NCBI GenBank assembly: GCA_000226015.1
Contig: JH154575.1
Location: 11,671-75,670, forward strand
DNA from: Mnemiopsis leidyi
Lineage: Eukaryota > Ctenophora > Tentaculata > Lobata > Bolinopsidae
Reading direction: 5' to 3'
DNA: 64,000 nt
Part shown: piece after piece, positions 23,553 through 37,400 of the stretch
Layout: each line of letters starts with the position of its first letter
Position numbering within the stretch: the stretch's first letter is position 1
The notes under the pieces: generated by a model
Databases searched by the model: none
Told to the model about the DNA's origin: nothing
What the model saw: only the letters and a program-made list of their open reading frames with translations
Translations under genes and position numbers: made by a program

Positions 23553-26500
23553 CTATGAGCAGCCGCACTCATCTACCACCATGTCTTCAAGGTTGTGAAT
23601 CTCGACGTCCAGAGGCTGGCCCTGCAGAGATCATCACGGGTCACAAAGGCGATAACTCCGGGATAATTAGATCCAATTTGTAAACCATTGAAAGGTGGGT
23701 GAGACCACATTCCTACTTTATACGGCCAACTTTGAAAAGCAATTATTGATCGATTAAAAAATTCAAGAAACGAATGGACTCACGAGGGGATTCACCATTG
23801 TGAAAATATAATTCTTTTTCCAATTGATTTACAGGTTGCATTGCCATTGGAATAGTGACCGAAACGTTGTGCCACAAAATTATTAAGGATTTGGTCCACA
23901 AATTAGGATCGATTTAAAGCTCAAGGAAGCTGATCAGGAAAGATACCGAACTTACCGTTGAGTCGACTTTTCCCGAGCTGAACATGATGCTGAGATCTGA
24001 CAGCGAGGCAGGGGTGCAGCAAGGGCGAGGCGAGGCCATCGGATTATTGTAGTTGGCACGTGCAATCACAAACGTGTAGTAGAGGCTGGACTTCTGCTCG
24101 GCAAGGTACATGAAGGGACAATCTCCGCTGCAGTAGTAAGCGTCGTAACCGTCTGGAGCCAGGATCCAGTCCATTCCGAGATCGGCAAACTTGACAAAGT
24201 AATGATACCTGGGAAGGGAAAAACTATAGTTACACAGCTCCATGGTAAAACGTTGAAATACCTAAGTAGCAATAGTATCTCTCGGGAAGGGGTGAATAAT
24301 AACAAATTTGTTGTAGTAATCAAAAAATCCTTCAATAAATCTACCTGCAACATTTCTTTTGTTGTCGAGGGTTAACACAATCATATCCACTTCTTTTCTT
24401 CCTCGAATGGTTCTCCTCAGCCTCGTAGGTGTCGATGGACAATAGAGGTCTGTTACTCTCGTTGTTCCCGTCAAAAACCTCCTCGTAATTTATTTCGGGA
24501 GCATCTTGAAAACATTTGCCGACACAGATGAGCAGACCGTGGTTAGTCTCTGACCATTGTGACCATCTGAAGTAGTCGTCATTTTAAAGATTATTCAAGT
24601 GAAACACTGGTATTGTTAGTAAATCTAGATGAATCTAACACGTTCAGGAGCATTTCTAGGACTCGAAATCTCAGACTAACCTGGTAAATGTTAGCTGAAG
24701 ATCAAAGTCAAATGTTCGGCTATTGGATCCCTTTATCTTCTTGATGCGCTCAACGTGGGTAGGTCGATCGAGCAACTCCTCTGCTCCAGACATGTCGGCT
24801 TGAAAATCAGCCAAGGGTTGAGTTAGCTTGTACAGCTTAACTGTCATTCTGCGGGGGTCCTGAAACGAGAAAGAGTAGAAGTCTGGCTCAAACAAGTGCT
24901 TGATTTTACAGCTCCTTTTTTCTTCCCGCTAGATCTTAAAATATCTTATTTTCTTTACTCCAACTCTTCACACTGACAACCTTTTTAGGCAACCTCGTGA
25001 ACAACATTCCCATATCATAGCAAAGACAGTATGATACTTTCATGACCCAGTGTCATCTAATGGAATTTAATCCATCCCCTCAAAAGAAGATAGGATTCAT
25101 ATTTGGTAACTAGCGATACAATTTTTGTGACATTCAGTCGACAGCCGAGCTTTCAGCTCAAATGACGACACCATGAGAAGGTAAAGTACTTTTGTTGTGA
25201 CATGTGACATTAACATGTGACAAGGATCGGCATATCAGCTCGCAGCTGCTGCTGGGGTGGTGCAAATGACAAATTCAGCCTCTGTCACGCCCTCCGCTAG
25301 TGACACGCCCGCTGGTCAGTATCGGATACTGAAAGTTATATGCAATAACTGTCAGGTTACCAGTTACCGTTGTAGGGAGGAATTCTTAGTGGCGGTCGGA
25401 GGTAATACATGATATATGGTAGGAGGTGAAGCGATATCGGTCAGTTGAATCACTGAGTCAGCACATAGCTAGTTGGTTTAGGTCGCTCCAGAACACACTC
25501 ATAATTGCAGAGGTTACAAATTGTCGAGCGGGTCCCGGTGCCAGGCACCGCATCTCCACAAGCCGGGATGAAATGAGAGGACAGACTACGGAGCAAGAGC
25601 AGTTGTAGCTATGTAGATCGTAGACAGTACGCTGAACAGTGCCTTTGAGGACACCCTCCGAACTCCGGCACCCGGCCTGAGTTATCATCGGTTACGGGGT
25701 GAACTCATGCCCTAGACGGCATTTCAGATATTTTAAATCTTACTACACTTCAATTTAAGAGAAAGTGTGAGGAGGGACTCCTGCCTGGGCGCTAAATATA
25801 GCTGACCGAATGTGACGACTCACTCCCAGGTGCCGTGTTGACTAACTGTCTGGGACTTTAGGGGCATGTGGAGCGCCACCAAATTACGGTAGACGAAAAT
25901 AATACGTATATAATGCAGTGTACTGGCTGTTAATCTGAGAAATTAGAAAGAGCAACAGTAAGTTCTCCACGCCAAACCTCGGGGTCCCCACAAAGGAACT
26001 ATCCAGCTATTCTTAATTACCGTCCCCAAATTTAGCGGACACATTCGGTCCTGATAAGAATAATTTTCGGTTCTGTGCTCCTTGCTCCACCGACAGTTGG
26101 GGTCGGTTTATAATTTGGTGGTTTGAAACGAAATTACCAATACGGTCACATCACTGCAAACTTTATAATTGAACTAAACAGCATTCTTACTCACCCTTCC
26201 AGCTTCGCGCTGACTGATCCCAATTTTGAGAGTAGCTCCGGCGGTCATGTAGCGGCCGAGTGTCGTGTCGAACTGGTAGTGTCTGGTGTTGGGCGTCAAG
26301 ATCGTTTCTGTGGCGAGAGAGAGGGGGGTTAAGTTTGACGTCATTATTGAAGGTTTCGTCACGTTGTCGTCAAATGACGAGGATAAGAACGGGGTGATAT
26401 CATGGACGAGGTGACATTGGTTTCAGTGACGTTACGTCCGCTGAAGCTGCGGGACACTATTGTTAATCATGATACATCTGCAGCCGTGCTTGTCGATATA

Positions 26501-28490
26501 TCTAGTCCCATTTAATCAAATCACCGCGGTCAAGCACCACGTGACAAGAGGTTCTGGCTGCTCATTGGTGAAAACCTGATTGTGAAGCCTGTGGCAATGT
26601 TCTAACTGGCAAAACAATCCATCTTAGCGTGTATGCATGCGCTGTAGTGATTGATTACACGCACTTCTTTTAAACTCTGGATTAAACACAAGGCGAGAGG
26701 CACCGAGACTGAATTAATTTCTCACAGCGAGTTAAGACAAATTGGAACGAGCCCCTGGGTAATCGCGGAAACATTGTACACTTGGAGAAATATCAAATAC
26801 AAGCGGAGGTCACGTGATCTAACCTCGTTACAGTTACAAAATGGACAAAACAATTATCAATTGATTTGCCAGACACAAAGAAATTACACCAAAAACAAAA
26901 TGCATACATATTTCAGCAAAAAATCATGGCCGGTATTACACGGTGATAGACGTTACCTTCGGGGAATCTGAAGACTTTGATTGTCTTTGAAAAATAGTTA
27001 TGAGGATCGCTATGATATCTTTCTCTAACACTGTCTCGCTGCTTTTTCTTGAATTCGTTATAATAATCGTCAAGCTGGAATAAGAGTGTGGTTAAAGGTT
27101 TATTTACTTTAGATTAAATATCGACCTCGGGGGTATGGTGAAAAGAAACAAGAACTATACAAGACACAAATTTCACAGCATTGATTTTGTTGTTTAACAC
27201 CAGATGATTTTGAATCATGTGTCAGGAATTGATCCTAAGGATTCGCGAGCACATTCCATCAAGCCTGCGGTATCATTCCTGAGAATCGGGATCCAAACCG
27301 AGATTGATCAGGCAATAAATCGGAGGACTAGTATTCCACTAATGAGCGCAGTGCGCACGGGAGTGTGAGTATTCTGGCAAGTTGACCACGGCGAGGAAAA
27401 ACATAAACTATGTCAACAAAAATTAGATCAAGCAACAGCTTATCATTACATCACGCGCGCGGGGCCAACGTTATGTTTTTAACCGAACAATTACAGAGGT
27501 GATTTGACGGCCGGTAAATCAACAAGACTGGACGAAACCTTGGCCGTGGGCTAGTCTGGTCGCGAATGAATTTTCCAAGGTTTCAACCGGTGCGCCGAGC
27601 TCAAAAACCCGACAAATTGATATAGACTGCGGCATTAAGAGTCTTAATTGCAATGCAAACACGTGAAGAGCCCTCAAAGGGCGATTTCCATCAATTTCTG
27701 TTGATGCTTGATGTAATGAATTGCGTTGGATAGATTTGAATGTGCCGATAAATCATAATCTAGAAAAATAATCCCGGGAAGCAGTAAAACTTTCCTTGGA
27801 ACGTCATTTCTAAATCTTAAGATTGCGAACAACCTTATTAAGATGAAAAATGTATACCGTATAAATAAAATTCAGAGGCCAGTTAAAAACCTAACCTAAC
27901 AATATCACGAAAACCGCAACACAACATCACAAAATACAGCGCAAATAGAATTTCGTCACACCACCTTACAATTTACCGAAAAAAACCGAGAGCATCTCCA
28001 ACTACTAACTCGGAAACAAAATCAAGGCGGCTACAATGCTTGTGGTTTTCACCTGCCATCGAGTATGGAAGTTGAGGTTCTGTCGAGTGATATTGGATGA
28101 AACTTCTGACGTTATTCTCAGCTTACTCAAAATCTGGACCTGAAATGAGGATGTGTGGTTTAGAAAACTCGTTTGTGCGCTGTCTAGAGCACTAATAACC
28201 TGCCGCAAGATAACGCGGGAATGACGGGTATTCAGTAGAAATTATGTGAACTTTATTTCAGAATCTCAATCCTCGCCAGACCGTGATGAGAGATTGCTAA
28301 ACAGGACAATTTGAAATACAGCAGCTACTAAAGAACGACAAATCGCATCTGGTGGTAGTATAGTTGCAGCACTGACCTTTATCGCTTCCATCCTCAGTTT
28401 TCTCGTTTGGTTCGGCGTGTCCCGCACGTTGGGGCAGTCAGCTTTGGTGCCCGCGACAAGGAGCCAGTAGGACAAAATGCAAAACAACAT
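23553..28490 (-). CDS. myostatin/GDF11-type TGF-beta family ligand
   Basis: Eight exons fit in phase: 28490-28377, 28139-28053, 27074-26957, 26307-26195, 24859-24681, 24566-24345, 24208-23956, 23621-23553. They give 384 residues (human myostatin 375). Secreted growth factor made as a preproprotein. A signal peptide (LFCILSYWLLVAG) is followed by MEAIKVQILSKLRI, almost the myostatin prodomain start (EAIKIQILSKLRL). The prodomain arm continues with RHYQFDTT, MTVKLYKL and NHGLLI. A furin site RKKR ends at residue 262. The mature region (263-384) has nine cysteines: YDC, KKCC, YYCSGDC, PCCTP and ECGCS, the TGF-beta/activin/myostatin pattern rather than the seven of BMPs. DLGMDWILAPDGYDAYYCSG matches the myostatin wrist region. 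The protein acts as a disulphide-linked dimer on type I/II Ser/Thr kinase receptors in this family. All key residues are present; nothing looks broken. Assignment within the GDF8/11/TGF-beta/activin group needs a tree. Confidence 0.96.
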
Positions 28491-31400
28491 CTGAAGAAAC
28501 TGCACTGAAACACAGTGGGTATACGGCTGTATCAAACTGGTGGTCGTGGAGGGGATCAAGTAAGGAACTCTCTTTCTACGAAACACACGCGGTTTGTCTC
28601 GACGCGATTTAACAACTGTTGGCGCGGCTCTGGTCTCTGGTGTTCGTTCTACAACAGTTGTCTTTATAAAGGAGTAGCAGAAGGTATTAAGAGGGGTAGG
28701 AGAGTCTAGTCCGGTCGTACATGCTGATCTAGAAAAGAAAGGAGTGTCATGTGACTTGTGGGATAGTAGCTGTATAAGTGTCACGTGTTCCTGATTAATA
28801 AGGCTTGATGACGAGAATGAGTGAAGTCAGGGGGAGGAATGGTGTGACGTGACGTGGCTTGCTACTCCCGGACCACCTTCAAAGTGACGGAAATTATTTG
28901 AAATAATAAAAACGAAAGCACCAACTAAGCAGCAGACCCATACGGTCAAAAATGTGCAAGCAAGACTAAAAGACGAACGATCGGATCGGTGAAAAATTTG
29001 GTTTGATTGGGAGTGACGAGACCTTTTCGTAGGACTAGAACGGCTAAGGTCAAGGGTATAAATAGTTAACTGTCGATTTGTTTAAATCATCCAGCAAAAA
29101 TAAAAGATATTTTGGTCATAGAGAAAAATTCACTTTAAAACTGGAACTTTATGCAAGGACAAATCTGCTGAAATGAAAGATGTACAATTTTACACACGGT
29201 AAACAATCATTTAATCGTATGAGTGTAGCAAGATAACACATCTGCTTATTCTGCCAAATTGTTATCAGTTTTAACTAAGTTAAACTTGTCGGCCTAGTAT
29301 TTGTTCGAACTTGGTCGCCCTAACAGATCACGTTTGGTTGTGGCTTACATTTGTCTCGTTAGGACCCGGTATTAGTCCACCGCACTTTGGGTAATGGGCT
29401 CGTCATTTCAATTTGTCCTTCTGAGGGATACTAGGGTTTAGTTTCTGTTAGAGTTCACCACCTCCTCAAGGGATCTGTTGAGGAATCCCATGCAGACAAA
29501 TACCAAACTGGATATCTTTATTTTCCGGAGAAATTGGACTCTCGTCATAATTTTACTTTTTAGAAAGTTGCAACAAATCGGCAACTTGTCCTGGCGCCGG
29601 CTTTAAATAAAGGTTGAGGGGAATGTGTCAAATGGACTGCAAGTTTTATCGATTATAACATCTTCTGAAGGCCAACAAGCTGCATCCTTATAATCTCACT
29701 GTAAACTCAAGTCATGCACACAAATAATAACGATTCCGAGAATTATTCGTGCAAGAACGTGAACTTTTGGAACTTGGGGAATACAACAGCTCAATTTGAT
29801 ACACAAAACAATCAAACGTTCCTTAATGAAGCTGTCACAAATAGGGGGCTCAAAGAAAAGGTGACACGGAACTACAGAATGCCCGAGAGCGCAAAAAAGA
29901 AAGACATTATACGTGATTGAAACAACCCAGCCCAGGGACGCGCCATAATTTATACATTGCAAAACACATATGCATCGTGTTGCGGATAAACGCCAAACAG
30001 AGGGCCTACGAAACCAGCCATGACCAATTACTATCACCAAGGACGACCACGTGACTTCAATATAACTTCACGTGTCAATCACGTGATAATCGACCGATAT
30101 AGCTTTATTGTGCCGAGCTAAAATGGGATAAAATGTCAAAGGTGCTTCCCAGAAGGGCGCCGTGCAGTCTCGAGCCCTCTCTGAGAATCAACACTCTCGA
30201 GGGACACGTGGGTAAGGGATCGCTACTTGGCAGCCGCCATCTTTGTCAGGTGACCAAGCAGGACCAATCCGGGGGTTCAGAGGGCAAGTCTATGCGGAAT
30301 ACTGGTAGTTAAATATTATACAATTGGCAATTAACTGTTACCAAGATCCTGCCAAGACCGACTTCTGAGGCAGGGCCACAGAAGTGCGGACTAAGTTCAC
30401 CTGTCCGCGGTGGAGGTAGACTAGCCCTGTTTGGGTGTAGGGGCGGAGTAACGTGACGATTAATCTGACTGATTTACTTCCACCGCACCATCATTTTAGA
30501 CTCCTGATAGGTCCAGGGCGTTAAGGGACCTTTAGACATCGATACGCAGTGTGCAAACTAGCTAGAGATCTCCAAACTGGAAAACGCCCAGAAGTGTGCT
30601 GTGGGTGATAATTGGACAGTTTAGTGGCAGGTGTGGAATTAGCTCGAACAATGGTCAAAGTCAGATGTGCCATGAATCTGGCACGAAATCAGGTACAACG
30701 AGTAGTGAAAATTAGGACGTCGATCGACCGATCGTGTGTTAGGTTCTTAAGTCTCTGACTGCCAACTCTGAGCCATTAGCCTCGGGATAGTTGCAACTTC
30801 AGAGGAGGCTAAGGAAAACCCACGGACATATAACCGACCTATTTGGACACAAAAGAAACCAAAGACTTTGAAAAGCGAATATCTCACCGGAGTACGCTGG
30901 GGCTAACTACCTGTTCAAAGCAAGCCCTACTAGGTCAGACCAAGATTACCTCCATTATCAGGCAATTTCGAAGTGCTCTACCAGTCTGTTAATTTAATCT
31001 GGAGAATCCCAGCAGCTTGGTCGGGCAAAAATTTTAATATCATGGCAAATTTATTTTGTTAATTACGAAGATTTTCGGCGACGGTTTGTTATAAGCGTGG
31101 GAAGTCTTGTTATCAAAGATCGATATTTTGGAAGAAGCCTAGAAGTTTCGAAAGCTGCTAAGGAAAAGTAATCTTGACGGGGATTGGCCGATTATGAAAA
31201 CAACGATAATGGAAACCTTACATAAATAATCTTATCATGGCGATTGTGAAAGAATAATTGTGGCGACACGCACAGATTAAAAATGAATGGATTCCGAACA
31301 GATCACATAGATGACTAGGTCAGTTTCGTACAACCTCTGCATAAGAACGTCCCTTCAAATTATTTGCCAATATTACCAAGTTATCGTGCCCTCTGTAGGG

Positions 31401-34400
31401 TACACCATTATGGGATAAGGCCGAATTGCCGCCGATCCATCAAATCACGATTCAAATGGTCTATTTCTTAAACGATCGATCTCAGACTTTGGGGTAAGAT
31501 AAAATGCCGGTGATAAAGTTAAATGGGTCAAATATACGGCGGAGATCATGCGGACATATTCAGATGATTAATCGGAGGACAGGTTGTCCGAAAGTGATGG
31601 ACTAATCTTGCGACCATGATGCCAATACGAATTTGTTCAAATAGTGGTTAAACCAGGTCGCAGATCAATGAAGGAAAAGTAGACAGAAAAGCTTTATCGA
31701 ATTAGAGTTGTCAGGAGCGGACAGACAGTTGGGTATAGCTAACGTTTTGAATTTAATTTGTATTCTCCAAGGACAATAAGAATTATTCTTACTTTCTTTG
31801 ACTGGGGTGAATTTGTCGAGAAAGATTGTGATTCAAGACGCAGCACGGTAAATACTGTCGATTATTTGAGCCCATAAAGCCATAAGCAGACGCCACCGTC
31901 AGTTTAATTGAATAAATCGCACCAAACCGCGAATAAAAATAAACTTCATGCTCAGAAAATAGAATATTTGAATCACTCCCACTTAGCATCTTCAATGATG
32001 AACAAACACAGAAATTGCAAGCTACAAAGAAAGAAAGTCCCGTCCGAAAAGGTGGCGCCCAAGTAAGATTCTCGATGATGAAAAGGGTGATACATCAAAA
32101 GTGGGTAAAAATATAACATAAGCAGGACATAGCGGACCAGGGTCCGAGGGGCACGTAACAATGTAAGATCACTCTGAAGGCTGAACTGTTATATAAAATT
32201 AAACTACTCCGAGGTTCGGGCAAAGGTCGCTAGCAGTCCGGAGTCAATACTAATTTGTCAGAATGCAGGGTCGGTAATTAGAAAGTAAATACCCAGGTTT
32301 AGTACCTTGGTTACCCCTCTAAAAGCTGTAACAAAGATATAACTACGGTAATTAAATATTATTCAACCCTCTGATAATGAGCTATTTCACCCGTACAATT
32401 GTCACCAAACGATTAATGATTTGTCAAAAAAGTGCGGTGGAAAACAACACCAATACATGTAACAGAAAGTTGAATCAGGGCCGCATGAATAAAACGATCA
32501 GCTTGGCAGATTTTGTGAAGCAATTAATCAAGGATCGGACTCTAGGTGTGTTCAAGTATGTGTCAAAACCCGTCTTTCCACCGATAAGTGGAGCAAGGCG
32601 GACTACATTGGAGAGTGAGGTTGGCTCTAACTTCATGGCTGGCCAGCTCGTCTATACACTTCAATCGGAGAATCGTCCCGGCAGCTACGAGACCTGTGAT
32701 CTAATGACGAGATACCGAGTTACAGGACTCTTCCTATCTTCTTCAGTCCGTCTCTCGGGTCTCAGCTCGCGACTCCCATACACAAAATCACTTAGGCGCA
32801 CCTAGTTAAGACTGGTGTGTGCAGTCTGGCTCATTTCTGAAGTTCGATCGTTCGCACCGCTTCTATCCCTCGTTAAGTTTCCAATGTTTTGAGGCTGCTA
32901 CTTTTCGACAAATATGAGGTTCATTACTGCGTTAGTTGTTATGGGGGACGTGGACCCTGCTCTGCTCAACAGACTTCCGGAGACCACGTAATATTATTGC
33001 ATGGCATTGCGAGCTGAATACTCGATACTCTTAGCTACTGGAAGACTTCTGAGGGGAGTTGTGTTAATACTTGTCGCTTTGGGGCTGCTCCCCTAAAAAT
33101 GGGTGCGTGTTGGAATGGTGCTCAATTTCCGATGATCATGAGGATGACACCAATATTTAGGAAAATGAACTTTTTTGTCAAATTTAATGAAGATTTTATT
33201 CAATAAACCCAAGTGACGTCCCCGAATTGCGTTTCAGTCGAGGATCACGAATTGATCATTCATGCAAGAAAAACTTTAACTAAGATCAGGGCAGCGCACG
33301 GCGGTTCAGTCAGCTGCAACTATTCGGATTGGTGTATTTGCAAACTATGACAGCTAACTTCGTCAGGGATGAAGTGGTCTATCACAGCATCATAATACTG
33401 TCGGGACGAAAAGAACTGGGCAAGAAGCGGGCAGGTGATTCCAGCGATGGCGGCAACGCTGCAGAGTTAACAATATCGGCGTACGAGGCATTTCTTGGGG
33501 TTGTGTCACAATACATTGACACAGTTGTAAAGAAATACATGAAATAATAGGTCTGGTTACGATCAGTATGCCGTCGCGAAAAATAGTCAATACAGAAGAA
33601 CTTTTTCAACACCATTTCGCCATATTTGTTATACAAGAAGAGGGATACACGGACGAAGGATGAAAAACGTGCAGAATTAGGTCGTAATTTTCAAAAAATT
33701 AGCAGCTCATAACTTAACAAATTGCCAAATCTAAATTTAGCAAAAGGTCGCAGTAGTTGGACGTGTTTCGGAGACCGTTTTACCTATTAGGTATTTTTAC
33801 CTCTCTATTATTAGTAAAAAAGAACTATATATAAACACTCGGAACATTATAGAACCCATATCTTAGGGCATATTTAATGTGGCACGGTTTGAACATACGC
33901 AATATAGGTTTTCGAGTTGACGAATCAAATGTATGCGAATTTTCAAAGCAGCATTGTGGACAAGAATGATGCAAGAAACTATAAATTTGTACCCGTCGCA
34001 GTCATTAAAATATCGAGCAAAATGTTGTGAGTCAGTGAGTAAGGTATTTGATTTTGCTGGGCAAGTGGGCGGTGCAATTTAGTGTGTATTTATCACTTTA
34101 GAACTTACAAGTCGTTTACAAAGCACTACAGGGTGCTCTTTTACACTCACTCGCTGTGAAATCGCTCCTTTTTCATATCCTCTACTCTTTTACCCGAATC
34201 TTGGTAAAACTCGCTTCAGGAACTGTTATGAGTTGTGCTCATTTAATTGATATTCGGCGACACCGACACAATTGAATAGTCACCGAAATCTTGGAAACAT
34301 TCGATGCTGTTTGACTTTGTTTATCATGCCGCAAAAGCAGAAGCGAAGCCCACCTTATTTATTGTGATGTTCTGGAATTGACACGAGATGAGATACAACA

Positions 34401-37400
34401 ATTCGCCGTGAATCTCGATCGACACACGGTGCCAGGTTCGAGCCTTGAGGGTCCCCGAACTTAATTGACATGCTTAAACATCAAAACATAGGCGAAAGTT
34501 AAAGAACGAAAACGTTGAAACATCCCGATATGAATATTAGCAAGCTTTGTATGTGAGATGGAGCCACGCGGCGATTCCAAAATGCATTCTGGTTACGAAT
34601 GTAAATCCGGAAATACTGGAGGAAAAACTCTCCCACCTCCTTAGTTGCAGTTGGATATCGTTGAAAGCTCGGTCCGAGTTGCAGAGAGGCTTAGTTAGGG
34701 AGTGGCTTAAAGGGTCGCTATAACATGCGGAACAAGATCGCATAGGTGGTAAGGTATTTGGCCCATCTATTTTAGTTTTACGGTGTTCAAATTTGACCTA
34801 CGCTCACACCATAGAACTTAAACGATGAAAAAACTGCATTTCATAAACCAGTGTTTTATTTCTATGTAGGCAGGATATTTTCAGTTGAAAGTAAAATATT
34901 GGATCTGACCTATTGCAGCAGGCACCATTTTATCCGAGAAACCTAGGTCGCTGTTAAGGCTGATGAGAGAGATAATGCCTACAGAAAATCCTGATCAGTT
35001 TCTGCAATGTCCGCAAAGCCTCAATGAATCATTAATTTTGATCGAGGCATTTTTCGATCGGGTCATGAACTGTTCCGAATGGTGATAAAGCTGTCAAAAT
35101 GAAATTGCTTGAATGGCGATCTGCAAAAGGAAACGACGCTACTCAAATCGGGAAGATGATAAACTACTTACTTGATAACATTCATAAGTTCATAGGACTA
35201 CGTTTATCGATAGCTTATTCAATTCGTTGCGCCAAAGCAGCTGACGTGAATCAAAGCGACAATAATTGGGTGCAAAGAGTTGACATTTGAGTATTTGAAT
35301 CACCGATTTGGTATATCAAGCTGCAACGCGCAAACTGCCTACATATGAAGAAATTGCTACCAAAATCACGGAAAAAGTTTTGAGGATGATAGTGCAAATG
35401 TCCATAGTAATGTAGTTTACACTTATGATAAAGAATATAAAGTTAAAATTTCAATCACATTTCTCAAAAATAAATTTTAACATGGCAGCCAGCTTCACAT
35501 AATTCTGAGGCGACTTCATGTTGCGGAAAGAGAATTAGAAAGCTTCACAGAAGCTAAAGTTAACGAGTTTAAAAACGAAAAATGCATTACTTTTAACTAC
35601 AGCTCCACCTACTCATCGGGAAATAAATCTCAGCGAGAAATAATGCCATATTGTATCTGTGAAGTGCAAAAATTCTTAATTCTTTTTGAATCCGAGCTTT
35701 TTGGGATGATTTTATTAAGATGACCTTTATAAGAATATGTGGAGTATGATTTGGTCGAGGGAGACAAATTGAAGCTGCTTGGTTCGCTGACAGCTTCCGG
35801 GACACGTGACTAAATCAAACAACAAACCAACTACAAAATTCAAATTAATCTCACATTTGCGCTGCTCGAAAATCCGAACGCACGGTGAGCGCCGTAAAGC
35901 TAATAATATAGAACAGAGCCGAAGGTCTCTACTAATTAGTCATAACGGTAGCAATCACATGACTGTTTTTCAAGGTCTCGGATTGTAGGACGCGGTATCA
36001 CGTGCAATCTGGCCGTTGATTAATTGGCAGAGAGCTTAGCACGTGCACGTAGTGATGTAAAGAGGCATGACTGTCTGGTGGCAACAGGATGCGCTTGACA
36101 GACCAAATACCTATTTGGGGGTGCGGACCGAATCCCAGGACAAGAGGAGCAGAGAAACTTTGCAGCTCCAAACAAACTATAACAGAGCTGGAGATCACCG
36201 CCCGGGGGATTGCCGTTTTGCCAATGAAAAAGGTTAATTGTTCAACTTCCTGGGTCGCTTACCGGTACAGTGAATATCAATTTATCACTGGCTAAGACTC
36301 TATTGAGCAGGTGATAGACTCTGTGGCTACAGAGCCCAACACCCACTTTTTAACTACCCAGAGGAGGCAAAGAATGTGGGAAAAACACGTGACTGAGGCC
36401 CCTGATCGGCTTACAGTTTTACACAGTTTAAACCCGTATTTTAGGTCTTATTCACACCAAACATTGGTTCTTCAAATGTGTCGAAAGCAAATAATTCCTG
36501 ATCTCCGAGAATAAAACCGGAAATAAGCGTTCTCCTCTATCCAATCAGCAACCCAATCAACTCAGCCGTAGTTCTAAAGAACGACAGGTCAGTTCCTAGT
36601 GTAATGTTTCTAGAGGCTAGGTAGTACTGTTTCTTGCTGGCGAGCCAGCCTCACAGACCATCAGCTGACCTCGACCTCGCATGCACTTGCTGTATCGCTG
36701 ACACAAGTACTTATAGGCTGGCTGGAGTTTCTGGAAATTGGCACCAGTTGCCGGACCACGGCCAGACTTGACACTGACGGGTGAAATGAACCCAGACTTT
36801 TGATTTGGACTGTCAAGTTCCGTACGCTCACTGTTCCAAGGTAAGGCTCGCTCTTGGAAATTCCTCCAGAAAATCTGACAGACGTCCAGCCTAATGGCCC
36901 AGACAGTTTTTCTCTGGCAGTTCGACCCTGGAATGCCGGATTTGAGCCTTAATTGAGGGAAATTAAATAGCGTCAAATGTAGCTGAAGTTGATCCCACGA
37001 TGGGCAATATCTGTAAGGTTTCCTCCCCCTAGGGGCAATTCCTGCTGCCATTGAAAATGCTTACATGAATTCGGACAGTTTCTATCATTATTCATTAAAT
37101 TACAGTACAAATCTAATAAAACTATTAGGGGGACAGGTAGATACAGCATTTCCATTGGTGGTCCACAATTAGATCCAATCATCGCTGCAATTAGTGAAAA
37201 GGAAAGTTGCAGGGTGCCACATACCTTTCACTTTTCACTCTAACTCTTTTACGCGAACATGAATGAAATCCAACCGTCCATCTTCCAGAAGAAGTTCAAG
37301 TCAAACTTGCGTCAATTTTACCGATGCTCAGTTCTACCGATGTCAATGTTACCGCTGGCTTATCGGGAACAAAATGTTTTCAGGAGAGAACCAGTACAGG

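Noticed and set aside
32377-32805. 142-residue protein on the plus strand
   Set aside because: The longest frame in the gene-poor block, but with no domain, no signal, no splice partners and unremarkable composition. Compatible with chance.
36617-37051. 144-residue protein on the minus strand
   Set aside because: No recognisable domain and no flanking exons. Random-looking composition.
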